Assembly: GCA_023436885.1 (NCBI GenBank)
Contig: JAEZHI010000041.1
Span: forward strand, 124,001-188,000
Source of the DNA: Pseudomonadota bacterium
GTDB lineage: Bacteria > Pseudomonadota > Alphaproteobacteria > Rhizobiales > Pleomorphomonadaceae
Direction of reading: 5' to 3'
DNA: 64,000 bases
Shown: positions 53,187 through 63,451 of the stretch, one piece after another
How the letters are laid out: each line of letters opens with the position of its first letter
Numbering within the stretch: position 1 is the stretch's first letter
Notes under the pieces: generated by a model
The model's database searches: none
What the model was told of the DNA's origin: nothing
Seen by the model: the letters and a program-made list of their open reading frames with translations, nothing else
Program-made: the position numbers and the translations under genes

Positions 53187-53591
53187 CTATTCCCAGTCAT
53201 TGTAAACTTTCGGAACACCTGATCGCATAGCCGGACGAATAGACAGATAACGGCGAGCCCCGACAAAAGCATACGTCTCGTTCGCGCCGCGCCCCGCCTC
53301 ATGCTAAAATGGCCGGGAAAACCGGCATTGCATGGCAAATCTCGTCTTCGGGTGACGTTAACGCCGAGGTTGCGCGACGACTGGCGCTCGCGTGTCAATC
53401 AGACAAAAGTGCATCAATCTGTATCAACGGCCCCAAATTCCACGATTCGCCACAGTTGTTCTCACATTCGCAACATGAACCCGCTTAGGCTGGGCATACC
53501 TAAAGGGCAGACGGCACAAAGGACGCGCGGCGCTTTCGGCCTCCCAACGATGGCGGCGACGACCACCAGAGAACGAAACGGACCATCGGCG
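53187..53591. promoter_or_regulatory. Promoter region of the RND efflux operon
   Basis: About 400 bp precede the RND adaptor. The reading frame of the adaptor is open through most of it, but the residues are unlike the family. Nothing else is recognised. Confidence 0.4.
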
Positions 53592-54998
53592 ATGAAAAAG
53601 ACGCTCGGGATCATTCTGGTCGCTGCGATTGCGGCTGGTATCTATTGGCGCGATGGCATTGTTTCCATCACGGCGCCCTATGTATCCCAGGCGCTTGCCG
53701 CCGTGTCTCCCGCCGAGAGCGCCAGTGCCCCTGCCGACGTCAAGGATGCGGCGACGACCAGCGACGGCACCAAGAAGCAAAATGCGGGCGGTGACGCCGC
53801 CGGCAAGGCTTCCGGACAAGCCGCAAGCCAGGGCGGACAGGGCAAGGTGTCCGGTCAGGGCAGCGGCCGCCGCGGGTCCGGCGGTCCGACGCGCGTATCC
53901 ACCGTGGCGGCCAGTGCCGAGGACATGCCGATCGAGCGCAGGACCATAGGCACGATCAGCTCGCCATCCAACCTGTCGGTTACCACCGAAACCACGGGCC
54001 TCGTGACAGAAATCCTGGTCAAGGACGGGGCCGACGTGAAGGCCGGAGACGTTCTCGTCCGCCTCGACAGCCGCATCGCCGAAGCCACCGTCGAGAAGGA
54101 TCAGGCCGCCCTGGCGCGCGATCAGGCAACGCTGGAAAACGCAAAACAAACAGCCGCCCGTCAACAGAAGCTGCTGAGTAACGAAGCGGTTTCACAGCAG
54201 TCGCTGGAAGACGCCAATGCCGCCGTCAAGACGGCAGCCGCCACCGTGGATGTCGATCAGGCCACACTGAAATCCGATCTTGTAACGCTCGACCAGAAGA
54301 CCATCCGCGCCCCCTTCGACGGCCGTCTCGGCGCGTTCAACGTGGTGATCGGCAGCTACGTCCAGCCGCAGACCGCAATTGTCAGGCTGACGCGCCTCGA
54401 TCCGCTCTATGCGAGCTTCGCCGTCTCCGAAAGCGATGCCTCGTTGGTCCGCACCGCCCAGGCAGCGGGTAAGCCGATCAAGGTATCGGTCGCGCCTCTC
54501 GGCTCGAACGATACGTTCAACGGCACGGTCGACTTCATCGACGCATCCGTCGACACGGCATCCGGCACCTTCATCGCGCGAGCAACGCTGCATGGCGTAG
54601 CCGACAAGCTGATACCGGGTCAGTCGATCGCCGTGATGGCCGCCATTGGCTCGACGCCGGTGGTGTCGGTACCCACGGTTGCCCTGCAAGCCACCCAACA
54701 GGGTAATATCGTCTACGTTGTCGGCGCCGACAATACGGTCGCCGTTCGCCCCGTGACCGTCGCGCTCTCCGCCGGCGACCGCTCCGGCGTAACCGACGGC
54801 ATCAAGGCTGGCGAGCGGGTAGTGGTCGAAGGGCAGGTCCGCCTTGCCGAGGGCATGAAGGTGATCGACACCTCGTCAGAGGCAGCCACCGGCAAGCCCG
54901 ACGCGACCAAGCAGGGCACCGGATCGCCCGAGGCCAGCAAGAAGTCGGGCGACGACAAGGCCGGCAAGCCGACCAACACGGCAGAGGCGCAGCAATGA
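53592..54998 (+). CDS. RND efflux periplasmic adaptor subunit (MdtA-like)
   Basis: From the ATG at 53592 the protein has 468 residues with an N-terminal helix (GIILVAAIAAGIYW). A low-complexity Ala/Gly/Ser linker (about 40-100) is longer than in typical adaptors. The lipoyl/hairpin/barrel domains follow (TTGLVTEILVKDGADVKAGDVLVRLDS; APFDGRLGAFNVVIGSYVQPQTAIVRL; LIPGQSIAVMAAIG). It links the inner-membrane RND pump to an outer-membrane channel, and no such channel gene is adjacent. It overlaps the pump gene by ATGA. Confidence 0.9.
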   Translation: MKKTLGIILVAAIAAGIYWRDGIVSITAPYVSQALAAVSPAESASAPADVKDAATTSDGTKKQNAGGDAAGKASGQAASQGGQGKVSGQGSGRRGSGGPTRVSTVAASAEDMPIERRTIGTISSPSNLSVTTETTGLVTEILVKDGADVKAGDVLVRLDSRIAEATVEKDQAALARDQATLENAKQTAARQQKLLSNEAVSQQSLEDANAAVKTAAATVDVDQATLKSDLVTLDQKTIRAPFDGRLGAFNVVIGSYVQPQTAIVRLTRLDPLYASFAVSESDASLVRTAQAAGKPIKVSVAPLGSNDTFNGTVDFIDASVDTASGTFIARATLHGVADKLIPGQSIAVMAAIGSTPVVSVPTVALQATQQGNIVYVVGADNTVAVRPVTVALSAGDRSGVTDGIKAGERVVVEGQVRLAEGMKVIDTSSEAATGKPDATKQGTGSPEASKKSGDDKAGKPTNTAEAQQ

Positions 54999-57900
54999 AC
55001 CTTCCCGCCCTCTTCATCCGGCGTCCGGTTGCCGCCATCCTGCTGGCGCTCGGCCTGTCGCTTGCCGGCTTCTTTGCCTATCGGCTGTTGCCGGTGGCCG
55101 CCCTGCCGCGCGTCGACTTCCCGACCATCACGGTGACGGCACAGCTTTCCGGTGCCTCGCCCGAAACCATGGCGACAGCGGTGGCCACGCCACTCATCAA
55201 GCAATTCCAGACAATTGCCGGCATCGACACCATCTCAGCCCGCTCGGCGCTGGGCACCACATCAATCACCCTGCAGTTCGAGCTGACGCGCGATATCGAC
55301 AGCGCCGCCGCCGACGTGCAGTCTGCCATCGACGTCGCACGCCGCAAGCTGCCAGACAACATGACCTCCGATCCGAGCTACCGGAAGGTCAACCCGGCCG
55401 ACATGCCGATCCTGCTCCTGTCGGTCACTTCGCCGACAGTGCCGCTGACCGATCTCGACTCCATCGCCGAAAACGTACTGTCGCCGGCCATCTCCACCAT
55501 CAACGGCGTCGCCCAGGCCCAGGTGTTCGGCTCGCAGAAATATGCCGTCCGCGTCGAGGCCGACCCTGACCGTCTCTCTGCCCGCGGCATCGGCCTCGAC
55601 CAGCTCTCGACCGCCATCGCCAACGCCAACAATCAGTCGCCGGTCGGCAGCATGGACAATGCCCAGCAGACCATCACGCTGGACGCGCCCACCCAGCTCA
55701 CCTCGGCCAAGGCGTTCCGCCCGCTGATCGTCTCCAGCACGGCCGCCGGCCCGGTACGGCTCGGCGACGTTGCCAACGTCATCGACAGCGTCGAAGTTCG
55801 CAACCAGGGCAGCTGGTACGACGGCACGCGCGCCATCACGCTGGCGGTTCAGCGTCAACCAGACGCCAACACCGTGGAAGTAGTCGACGCCATCAAGGCC
55901 GCTCTGCCAGCCATCACGGCGCAACTGCCGGCGGCGGTCCACGTGTCGCTGATGAACGACAACTCAGTGGCGATCCGCGCCGCCGTGTCCGACGTGCAGT
56001 TCACCCTGCTACTCACCATCGGCCTCGTGGTGCTGGTGATCTATCTCTTCCTCGGCAAGCTCTACACCACGGCCATTCCGGCCATCGCCGTGCCGCTGTC
56101 GATCCTGATTTCCTTCGGGGCGATGTACGTGCTCGGCTATTCCATCGACAACATGTCGCTTCTGGCCATGACGCTATCGGTGGGCCTCGTTGTCGACGAT
56201 GCCATCGTCATGCTCGAGAATATCGTCCATCACATCGAGCAGGGCGACAAGCCGATGGAGGCCGCCTTCAAGGGCTCGGCGGAAGTCACCTCCACCATCA
56301 TTTCCATGTCGCTGTCGCTGATCGCCGTCTTCCTGCCGATCCTGCTGATGGGCGGCGTGGTCGGCCGCCTGTTCACCGAATTCGGCATGGTGGTGTCGCT
56401 TGCCATCACCGCCTCGGCACTGGTTTCGCTCACCGTGACGCCGACCTTCGCAGCCCGCCTGCCCGCCAACATCGGGACGCCGCCCGGCCGCTTCAGCCCG
56501 GCCGGCCTGTTCGATGCCGGCTTCTCGAAGGTGACCCGCGGCTATTCGAAGACGGTCGGCTGGACGCTGCGCCATCCGCTGCCCATGGTGCTGGTCTTCC
56601 TCGGCACCTTTGCTGGCTCCGCCTTGCTGTTCGCCGACCTGCCGAAGAGCTTCCTGCCGCAGGAGGACATCGGCCAGCTCTCTGTCTCCACACAGGCGCG
56701 GCAGGACATTTCATACGACGCCATGGTGACCCTGCAAAGGCAGGCTGCCGCCGTAGTCCTGCACGATCCCGCTGTCGCACACGTCAACGCCCAGGTCGGA
56801 ACACAGCAGCTCAATTCGGGCAACATGTACGTCCAGTTGAAGCCTGCGGCCGAACGCGATTCCATGGACGTGATCGTGGCAAGACTGCGCCAGTCGCTCA
56901 GCCACGTGGTAGGCTTGGTCAGCTACATCACCCCAGCGCAGAGCCTGCGGCTCGGCGGCCGTTCCAGCCAGAGCCAGTATCAGCTTGTCGTGCAATCGCT
57001 GGACTCGAGCCAGCTGTCCGACTGGGCCGAGCGTCTGCGCCTTGCCATGGCCCAGGACACCACGAACTTCGTTGACGTCGCGACCGATCTGCAGAACAAC
57101 GCGCTGCAGGCCCGCATCGTCGTCGACCGCGACCGAGCCGAAAGCTTCGGCATCAATGCCTCCACCCTGCGCACCACGCTGGGCAACGGCTTTGGCGAAC
57201 AGTCGGTCGCCAACATCCAGTCGACCGGCGACAGCTATTCAGTGATCCTCGAATACGCGCCTGGACTCGACTGGAACAACGATCGCCTATCCGAGCTGCG
57301 CGTCCGCTCCAGCACCACCGGCGCGCTGGTGCCGCTCACCGCCTTCGCCACGGTGGAGCGCAAGTCGGGCCCAGTCACGGTCAACCAGACCGGCCAGCTC
57401 ACCTCGATCACCGTCTCCTTCAACCTGCCGCAGGGCGTGTCGCTCGGCACCGCCACTGCCCGCATCGACGCCATCAAGCAGGAGATCGGCCTGCCGACCA
57501 CCGTGTTCACCTCGTTCGCCGGCACGGCACAGGTGTTCGCGCAGTCGACGTCCAACATGCCGCTGCTGATCATCGCGGCCATCCTCACCATCTACGTGGT
57601 GCTCGGCGTTCTCTATGAAAGCTTCATCCACCCGCTGACCATTCTCTCGGGTCTGCCATCGGCGGCTCTCGGCGCGCTTCTGGCCCTGAAGCTAACCGGC
57701 ATGGACCTCTCCATCATCGCATTGATCGGCATCCTGATGCTGATCGGCATCGTCAAGAAGAACGCCATCATGATGGTCGACGTGGCGCTGCAGATGATGC
57801 GCGAGGATGGGGCCAACGCCAGGGATGCCATCCACGAAGCGGCCGGCCGGCGTTTCCGCCCGATCATGATGACCACCTTCTGCGCCCTGTTAGGCACCCT

Positions 57901-58093
57901 GCCCATCGCCCTGGGGCACGGCGCCAGTGCCGAGCTGCGCCAACCCCTGGGCGTCGCAGTGGTCGGTGGCCTCCTGGTCAGCCAGTTGCTGACGCTCTAC
58001 ATCACCCCGGTGATCTTCATCGGCGCGGAGAGGCTCAGCAGGCTGTTCAGCAAGAAGGAAACACCAGCGGCGGAGGTTTCGCCGGCGGAGTGA
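54995..58093 (+). CDS. RND family multidrug efflux pump (MdtB/C-type)
   Basis: The 1032-residue protein starts NLPALFIRRPVAAILLALGLSLAGFFAYRLLPVAALPRVDFPTI, the RND HAE-1 hallmark. It has ADMPILLLSVTSPTVPLTDLD, the transmembrane core with VVDDAIVMLENIVHHIEQGDKP and the C-terminal GIVKKNAIMMVDVALQMMRE. It is full-length. It would export drugs or metabolites by proton antiport. It starts by ATGA overlap with the adaptor. Confidence 0.93.
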   Translation: MNLPALFIRRPVAAILLALGLSLAGFFAYRLLPVAALPRVDFPTITVTAQLSGASPETMATAVATPLIKQFQTIAGIDTISARSALGTTSITLQFELTRDIDSAAADVQSAIDVARRKLPDNMTSDPSYRKVNPADMPILLLSVTSPTVPLTDLDSIAENVLSPAISTINGVAQAQVFGSQKYAVRVEADPDRLSARGIGLDQLSTAIANANNQSPVGSMDNAQQTITLDAPTQLTSAKAFRPLIVSSTAAGPVRLGDVANVIDSVEVRNQGSWYDGTRAITLAVQRQPDANTVEVVDAIKAALPAITAQLPAAVHVSLMNDNSVAIRAAVSDVQFTLLLTIGLVVLVIYLFLGKLYTTAIPAIAVPLSILISFGAMYVLGYSIDNMSLLAMTLSVGLVVDDAIVMLENIVHHIEQGDKPMEAAFKGSAEVTSTIISMSLSLIAVFLPILLMGGVVGRLFTEFGMVVSLAITASALVSLTVTPTFAARLPANIGTPPGRFSPAGLFDAGFSKVTRGYSKTVGWTLRHPLPMVLVFLGTFAGSALLFADLPKSFLPQEDIGQLSVSTQARQDISYDAMVTLQRQAAAVVLHDPAVAHVNAQVGTQQLNSGNMYVQLKPAAERDSMDVIVARLRQSLSHVVGLVSYITPAQSLRLGGRSSQSQYQLVVQSLDSSQLSDWAERLRLAMAQDTTNFVDVATDLQNNALQARIVVDRDRAESFGINASTLRTTLGNGFGEQSVANIQSTGDSYSVILEYAPGLDWNNDRLSELRVRSSTTGALVPLTAFATVERKSGPVTVNQTGQLTSITVSFNLPQGVSLGTATARIDAIKQEIGLPTTVFTSFAGTAQVFAQSTSNMPLLIIAAILTIYVVLGVLYESFIHPLTILSGLPSAALGALLALKLTGMDLSIIALIGILMLIGIVKKNAIMMVDVALQMMREDGANARDAIHEAAGRRFRPIMMTTFCALLGTLPIALGHGASAELRQPLGVAVVGGLLVSQLLTLYITPVIFIGAERLSRLFSKKETPAAEVSPAE

Positions 58094-58136
58094 CGCGTGC
58101 CGTCGGTCAAGCGTAGTGAACCACAACATGCCAGCG

Positions 58137-59282
58137 CTATTCCGGCACATCGGCCATCTCTCTGCCTAGGATGACGCGCGAGCTTTGCATTGTGATGGTA
58201 ACGACCAAGCCCGTCTCCAGATAATCGAACTGGCTATCGCCGCCGAGAGATTGAGACATCCGACTGACGAGTACGGTCCCAAAGCCGGACCGAAGCGGTG
58301 CCATCACCTTGGGCCCGCGGTGCTCCGCCCAGACGAGCTTCAGCATAGCGCTTGGCGAGGCAGACTGCAGGAGTTCCCATTGCACTGCGACCGTGCCGGC
58401 GTCTGACGACAGCGCGCCATACTTGACAGAGTTGGTACCCAGTTCGTGGAGCATCAGATTGAGCGGAATTATGGCGCTTCCATCAACGATGTAGCCGCGA
58501 CCTTCAAGGTTTATGCGTTCACTGTCGGTCGTACCAAGCGCACGCAGCGCCACGCCAATGACCTCGCGCAGGCTCGGATTCGTCCCATGTGCCGCCCCTC
58601 TGATAAGGGCGGCGGAATGAGCCATCGCGCCAATCCTCTGGCGAAGCAGGCTCGCTAGTTCCGAGGGAGTCGTCGCATATTTTTGCGAGAGGGCGACAAG
58701 GCCGTTGACCATGGCAAACAGGTTCTTCAACCGGTGATCTATCTCGCTAGACACTACCCCTTGGAACTCCAGCGCCTGACGCAGAGCCAACTGGGTTCTT
58801 GCTTGCGATCGAACGGTGTAGAGCGCCAGCTGAAGCAGGCCGAGATCGATACCGACAACGACTGCGTAAAACGAGAGCGCGACGGCCGATTGAGGGGTCA
58901 GGCTGAAATTGCCGAATGGCGGTATGAACCAGTACCAAGAGGCCAAGCCGCAAAGGATCCCACAGGTCAGTGCGGGTGCCAGGCCCCATATGAAGCCGGT
59001 TATCACAACGGCAGGGAAGAACGTCAGATAAGGGAAGCCGGGAGGCAGGAACGGATCAAGCTGGAATCGAGCAGCGGTCGCCAAGAGAGTGATGGCGACC
59101 GCCGCCAGCTGTCCGATTATAACTAAGCGGATTCTGCGGTCCTTCGCTGCGTTTTGGAACGCTGGAAGCCTAAGCAGTGCCCGTAGAAAGTACGAGGCAT
59201 CGGCACGCTCTCTGGTGCCCGTTTCAGAAGATGAGTCTAACGGATTCCGATCGGCGAGCTCTGGTTGAGCGGCATCCCACAT
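58137..59282 (-). CDS. HWE/HisKA_2-type histidine kinase with DUF4118-like sensor (paralogue 1)
   Basis: From the ATG at 59282 (GGAA upstream), the position matching the paralogue, the protein has 381 residues; 59312 is an alternative start. The membrane sensor (about 35-150) has LDPFLPPGFPYLTFFPAVVITGFIWGLAPALTCGI, then a kinase domain with H-box SSEIDHRLKNLFAMVNGLVALSQKY and a G-box region GFGTVLVSRMSQSLGGD. No response regulator is adjacent. It is closely related to the kinase at 62312. Confidence 0.87.
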   Translation of the reverse strand: MWDAAQPELADRNPLDSSSETGTRERADASYFLRALLRLPAFQNAAKDRRIRLVIIGQLAAVAITLLATAARFQLDPFLPPGFPYLTFFPAVVITGFIWGLAPALTCGILCGLASWYWFIPPFGNFSLTPQSAVALSFYAVVVGIDLGLLQLALYTVRSQARTQLALRQALEFQGVVSSEIDHRLKNLFAMVNGLVALSQKYATTPSELASLLRQRIGAMAHSAALIRGAAHGTNPSLREVIGVALRALGTTDSERINLEGRGYIVDGSAIIPLNLMLHELGTNSVKYGALSSDAGTVAVQWELLQSASPSAMLKLVWAEHRGPKVMAPLRSGFGTVLVSRMSQSLGGDSQFDYLETGLVVTITMQSSRVILGREMADVPE

Positions 59283-59332
59283 GCTACGATTCCAAAACGT
59301 AAGCATCCTCATACAGCAATAAATTACTCAAA

Positions 59333-60220
59333 ATGGCAAGATCATCTTTTGATGACGATCCCGATTTTCAACGGCTCGAACTTCGGCAATCGTCCAAGGA
59401 GACGAAGCATCGAGCGAAATCGTGGTCCGGCTTCAAGATCGAGTGCGTAACCGCCGTTCCTGGCGACAAGTTTGCCTACGAATGGACGAGCGATCTGCAT
59501 TTCTGCGCCCTCCACGATATCGTGCTTGAGGATGGCGCTATTAGCGCGGGGGATTCGGCGGAGTTCACTCAGAAGGATCTGCGCAATACCCTGACCTACG
59601 TCCCCAAACGGGCGACCGTGACAGGCTGGTCCGAGCTGGCGCGACGGAGAAACGGCTACACGGCGATCTACTTTGACCCAGCCGTTCTGCATGAGGAACT
59701 CGGCCAGCGCCTGAAGAATGTTGCCGATCCAAAGATATATTTCTACGACGACTCGCTTTCACATCTCATGAAACAATGCGCTCGCCTTGTTGGCGAAAGC
59801 AACGTGGACGAACTCTACGCGGAAACGCTCGGCCTGCTCACGGCGCTTAGCATAAATAAGGCACTGTCTCCCACTGAAGTGCCGGAAAAGTCAGCAATCT
59901 CGCCTCTCTCGCTGGCGAGGGTCTTTGAGTTCATAGAAGCCAATCTGGGCAGCGCTCTCGGCCTGTCCGATCTGGCCGAAGTGGCGGCGCTCAGCCGCTT
60001 TCACTTCAGCCGCGCGTTCAAGGCGACGACGGGCGAAACACCGTATCAGTTCGTTTTGCGGCGGCGGCTCGAGCGAGCAAAAACTCTCTTGGCAACCACC
60101 AATCTGTCGCTGGACGAAATTGCGCCAAGCGTGGGCTTCCACGATGCCGCCCATCTCCAGAAAGCCTTCAAGGCCAGAGAAGGTGTCAGCCTCCGGACAT
60201 TCCGCAGGGGACAGGCCTAG
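59333..60220 (+). CDS. AraC family regulator
   Basis: The 295-residue protein has an N-terminal sensing domain and a C-terminal double helix-turn-helix (about 195-290), IEANLGSALGLSDLAEVAALSRFHFSRAFKATTGETPYQFVLRRRLERAKTLL, followed by ATTNLSLDEIAPSVGFHDAAHLQKAFKAREG. Its start is 50 bp from that of the divergent histidine kinase, so the promoters are likely shared. The target is unknown. Confidence 0.9.
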   Translation: MARSSFDDDPDFQRLELRQSSKETKHRAKSWSGFKIECVTAVPGDKFAYEWTSDLHFCALHDIVLEDGAISAGDSAEFTQKDLRNTLTYVPKRATVTGWSELARRRNGYTAIYFDPAVLHEELGQRLKNVADPKIYFYDDSLSHLMKQCARLVGESNVDELYAETLGLLTALSINKALSPTEVPEKSAISPLSLARVFEFIEANLGSALGLSDLAEVAALSRFHFSRAFKATTGETPYQFVLRRRLERAKTLLATTNLSLDEIAPSVGFHDAAHLQKAFKAREGVSLRTFRRGQA

Positions 60221-60255
60221 GGGTTATCTGGTGAGAGCAGTTGACGCTGGGCCAT

Positions 60256-61197
60256 TCATCGCTCCCGCATCGCCTCCCGAGAAACCGATGGTCGCAAATC
60301 GGCAGCGAGCTGGATGTGTGGCGTGCGGGCCAGCTCATCAATGAAGCGATCGAGAAACAGGCTGACCCGGCGGCTGGCGGCAAGGCCGGGGGCACGGGTC
60401 AGATAGAGCCGTTTCGGCGCCAGCCGGTATTCGGGCAGGATGATCTCAACCTCGCCCCGCGCCACGAGATCGGCCACGAAATAGCGCGGCGCCTTGGCAA
60501 ATCCTAGATGGTTCTCGACCGCGTTGAGGAGCAGGTTGGGCATCTGCGCGGCAAAGGCCACAGTAACGGCCGCCGTGCCGCCGCCGACGAAAACGATCGA
60601 GTTTTCTTCCGGGTCGTCCCTGTACTGGATGTAATTGAGCGGACCAAGATCCTCGGGCTTCTTGGGCCTGCCGATCCGGTCGAGATAGGCGCGCGAGGCG
60701 ACGAGGCATAAGTCGATCTCGGCCAGCTTGCGAACCGTGCCGCCACTCTCCCCGGCTGGCCCGGCCTGGATCGCCAAATCGAGCCCAGCCTCTGCAAGAT
60801 CGATCAGTTCGTCGCCGGCGCGCAGATCGATCTTCAGCCGGGGATAGCTGCGGCGAAGATCGGCCAGCACCGGCACCAGCAGGCTCTGGACCATCAGGAG
60901 CGCGCACGAGAGGCCGAGCCGCCCGTCGGGCTCGGCCTTGAGCGCTGCCAGCGCATCCTGCATCCGCGCGAGCCGATCCAGCACTTCCACGCCATACTGA
61001 ACGGCAACATTGCCTGCCTCGGTGGTCCGGACGCCATTGCGACCACGCACCACCAGGGCCGCCCCCAACGAATGCTCGAGAGCGGCGATTTGCTGGCTGA
61101 CCGCCGGTTGGGTGATGCCGAGCCGGCGCGCGGCGGCGGACAGCGAGCCGGTTTCGCAGGCGGCAATCAGGGACCGGAGAGCGGCGATGTTTTCCAT
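60256..61197 (-). CDS. LysR family regulator
   Basis: The 313-residue protein starts MENIAALRSLIAACETGSLSAAARRLGITQPAVSQQIAALEHSLGAALVVR, a full LysR DNA-binding domain, and the effector domain (about 90-300) follows. It is divergent from the metallo-beta-lactamase-fold gene across about 100 bp and likely activates or represses that gene. The intergenic region is AT-rich with a TATA-like stretch near 61240. Confidence 0.9.
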   Translation of the reverse strand: MENIAALRSLIAACETGSLSAAARRLGITQPAVSQQIAALEHSLGAALVVRGRNGVRTTEAGNVAVQYGVEVLDRLARMQDALAALKAEPDGRLGLSCALLMVQSLLVPVLADLRRSYPRLKIDLRAGDELIDLAEAGLDLAIQAGPAGESGGTVRKLAEIDLCLVASRAYLDRIGRPKKPEDLGPLNYIQYRDDPEENSIVFVGGGTAAVTVAFAAQMPNLLLNAVENHLGFAKAPRYFVADLVARGEVEIILPEYRLAPKRLYLTRAPGLAASRRVSLFLDRFIDELARTPHIQLAADLRPSVSREAMRER

Positions 61198-61298
61198 AAG
61201 GGGCGCTTATGCCATCCATAAGATCATCGGCGATATTCGTTATATACTATTAGCGATACTTATCGATCCATTCAACGGCTCAACCGAAGGATCGATCA

Positions 61299-62285
61299 AT
61301 GACCGTTTCCAGAAGAATTTTCATGCGCAACGCGGCCTTGGTCCCGGCCGCTCTGGCAACGCCGGCCCTATTACGCCTCACCGACGCGGTGGAGGCGACG
61401 GAGGTCGGCGCAGCACTGACGCCGCAAGTCCAGCGCCGCATGGTCGGTGAGATCGAGGTGATTGCCTTGATGGACGGCATGATCCGGCGTCCGCCGGCCA
61501 TGATCCCGGGCTATGAGGAAGCCAAGGCGAAGGAAGCAGCTCGCCTGGCGCACCACCCGCACAGCCCCGATGGGATGACCTTGGGCGTCAACGCTTATGT
61601 CCTTCGCGCGAAGGAGCGGGTGATCGCCGTCGACGCTGGATCGCCGGCCGGCCTGGCGCCGACACTGGGCGGCTGGCATGCCGCGCTGGCGGCCGCCGGC
61701 ATTGCGCCCGAGCAGATCGACACGGTCTTCCTGACCCACCCGCATCCCGACCATGTCGGTGGCATGTCCGACCTGAAGACCGGCGCGATCCGGCTTCCCA
61801 ACGCCCACGTGATCACATCAGAAACCGACTGGGCGTTCACCTTCGACGAGGGCGTCTACGCGTCATCGCCCAAGGAGGTGCAGGGTGGTTTCGACATCAC
61901 GCGCGCGATGATCACCCCGTACGTGAAAAGGAAAACGCTGATCACGCCCGGCGCCGAAATCGCGCCGGGCCTGACCGCGGTGCCGATGCCCGGCCATACG
62001 CCGGCGCACATGGGGTTGCGGATCGACAGTGCCGGCGAAAGCCTGCTGATCTGGGGCGATTTGGTGATAGCGCCCGCCTACCAGTTCGCCAACCCCGACT
62101 GGGGCTTCGTGCTGGACAACGACAAGGCGGCCGCGGCGACGACGCGCAAGAAGGTGCTGGACATGGCGGCAACCGATGGCGTGATGGTCGCCGGCATGCA
62201 TCTGGACTTCCCGGGCTTCGGCTATGTCGAGCGCGCCAAGCAGGGCTTTAGCTTCGTCGCCGCCCCTTGGGACTATCGGATCTGA
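61299..62285 (+). CDS. Exported metallo-beta-lactamase-fold hydrolase
   Basis: The 328-residue protein has a twin-arginine-like signal (SRRIFMRNAALVPAALATPALL). The HxHxDH zinc motif lies in THPHPDHVGG at about residues 147-156. Later ligands fit GHTPAHMG and GMHLDFPGFG. The family includes quorum-quenching lactonases and glyoxalase II-like enzymes, so the substrate is uncertain. It is divergent from a LysR regulator that probably controls it. Confidence 0.88.
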   Translation: MTVSRRIFMRNAALVPAALATPALLRLTDAVEATEVGAALTPQVQRRMVGEIEVIALMDGMIRRPPAMIPGYEEAKAKEAARLAHHPHSPDGMTLGVNAYVLRAKERVIAVDAGSPAGLAPTLGGWHAALAAAGIAPEQIDTVFLTHPHPDHVGGMSDLKTGAIRLPNAHVITSETDWAFTFDEGVYASSPKEVQGGFDITRAMITPYVKRKTLITPGAEIAPGLTAVPMPGHTPAHMGLRIDSAGESLLIWGDLVIAPAYQFANPDWGFVLDNDKAAAATTRKKVLDMAATDGVMVAGMHLDFPGFGYVERAKQGFSFVAAPWDYRI

Positions 62286-62311
62286 GGGCGCGCGCCCGAG
62301 GCGCCACCGCC

Positions 62312-63451
62312 TTAGCCCCCGGAATCGCGCGTCTCGCTGTTGGCCAGGACGCGCGAGCCCTCCATGGTGATCGTGACGATCAGGCCGGTTTCCCGATAAC
62401 TGAACTCTGAGCTGCCACCGAGGGACTGCGACATCCTGTTGACGAGGACGGTACCGAAGCCGGATCGAGTCGGCTCGACCACGATCGGGCCGTTTCGCTC
62501 CGTCCAGACGAGACGCAACACGGTTTCCGGGGCGGACGGCAGGACCTCCCATTCAATCGTCACCGTTCCAGCCTCGGACGACAGCGCGCCATACTTGACG
62601 GAGTTGGTGCCAAGCTCGTGGACCATCAGATTGAGTGGGATCAGGGCACTGGTCACCAGAGCATTGTCTCTGCCCCGGAGGGTCAGGCGCCCACCGTCGT
62701 CGGCGCCGAGCGATTGCAGCGTCGAGAGGATCACATCCCTGAGGCCAGGGTTCTGTCCATGGGCTGCGCCCCTCAGCAACGCCACCGATTGTCCCATGGC
62801 GTTGATCCGCTCGCGAAGCCGGCACGCCAGCTCTTCCGGTGTCTCGGCGTATTTCTGAGACAGCGCAATCAAGCCGTTGACCGTGGCGATCAGGTTTTTC
62901 AGCCGATGATCCACCTCGGCCGATACCACCTTTTGCACCGAGATCGACGTGTTAAGCGCCTGTTGGGTTCGTGCCAACGAACGGGCCGTCAATATGGCCA
63001 GCTGCAACAAGCCGAGATCGATGGCAATGACAACGACGTAGAACGCGAGAGCGGTGATGGCCGGAGGGTTCAGATCGAAGCCGCCGAACGGCGGCATGAA
63101 CCAGTACCAAGCGGCAACTCCTGACAGAATGGCGCAAGTCAGCCCCGGAACCGGCCCCCAGATGAAACCGGTGATCACAACGGCAGGAAAGAAGGTCAGG
63201 TAAGGGATGCCGGGGGGAAGAAAGGGATCGAGCCCAAGGCGGGCCGCCGCTGCCAGCCCCGCCAGGACAACAGCCGCTAGATGCGCGACGATGGCGTCCC
63301 TGACCCGGCGCCCCTTTACCGGGCCTCGGAACGCCGGAAGTCTCAGCAGTAATTTCCGGATGAGCTGCGGGGTCTCGCTGCCATCGACAGGGTCATAGGA
63401 AGAGTCCGGCAGATTTCGCTCGGCGAACTTTGGCTGATCAGCCTCCGACAT
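62312..63451 (-). CDS. HWE/HisKA_2-type histidine kinase with DUF4118-like sensor (paralogue 2)
   Basis: From the ATG at 63451 (AGGAACGG upstream) the protein has 379 residues. The membrane sensor (LDPFLPPGIPYLTFFPAVVITGFIWGPVPGLTC) and kinase (VVSAEVDHRLKNLIATVNGLIALSQKY, GFGTVLVNRMSQSLGG) are nearly co-linear with the kinase at 58137. The two copies lie on the same strand about 3 kb apart, so tandem duplication is likely. No partner regulator is adjacent. Confidence 0.87.
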   Translation of the reverse strand: MSEADQPKFAERNLPDSSYDPVDGSETPQLIRKLLLRLPAFRGPVKGRRVRDAIVAHLAAVVLAGLAAAARLGLDPFLPPGIPYLTFFPAVVITGFIWGPVPGLTCAILSGVAAWYWFMPPFGGFDLNPPAITALAFYVVVIAIDLGLLQLAILTARSLARTQQALNTSISVQKVVSAEVDHRLKNLIATVNGLIALSQKYAETPEELACRLRERINAMGQSVALLRGAAHGQNPGLRDVILSTLQSLGADDGGRLTLRGRDNALVTSALIPLNLMVHELGTNSVKYGALSSEAGTVTIEWEVLPSAPETVLRLVWTERNGPIVVEPTRSGFGTVLVNRMSQSLGGSSEFSYRETGLIVTITMEGSRVLANSETRDSGG

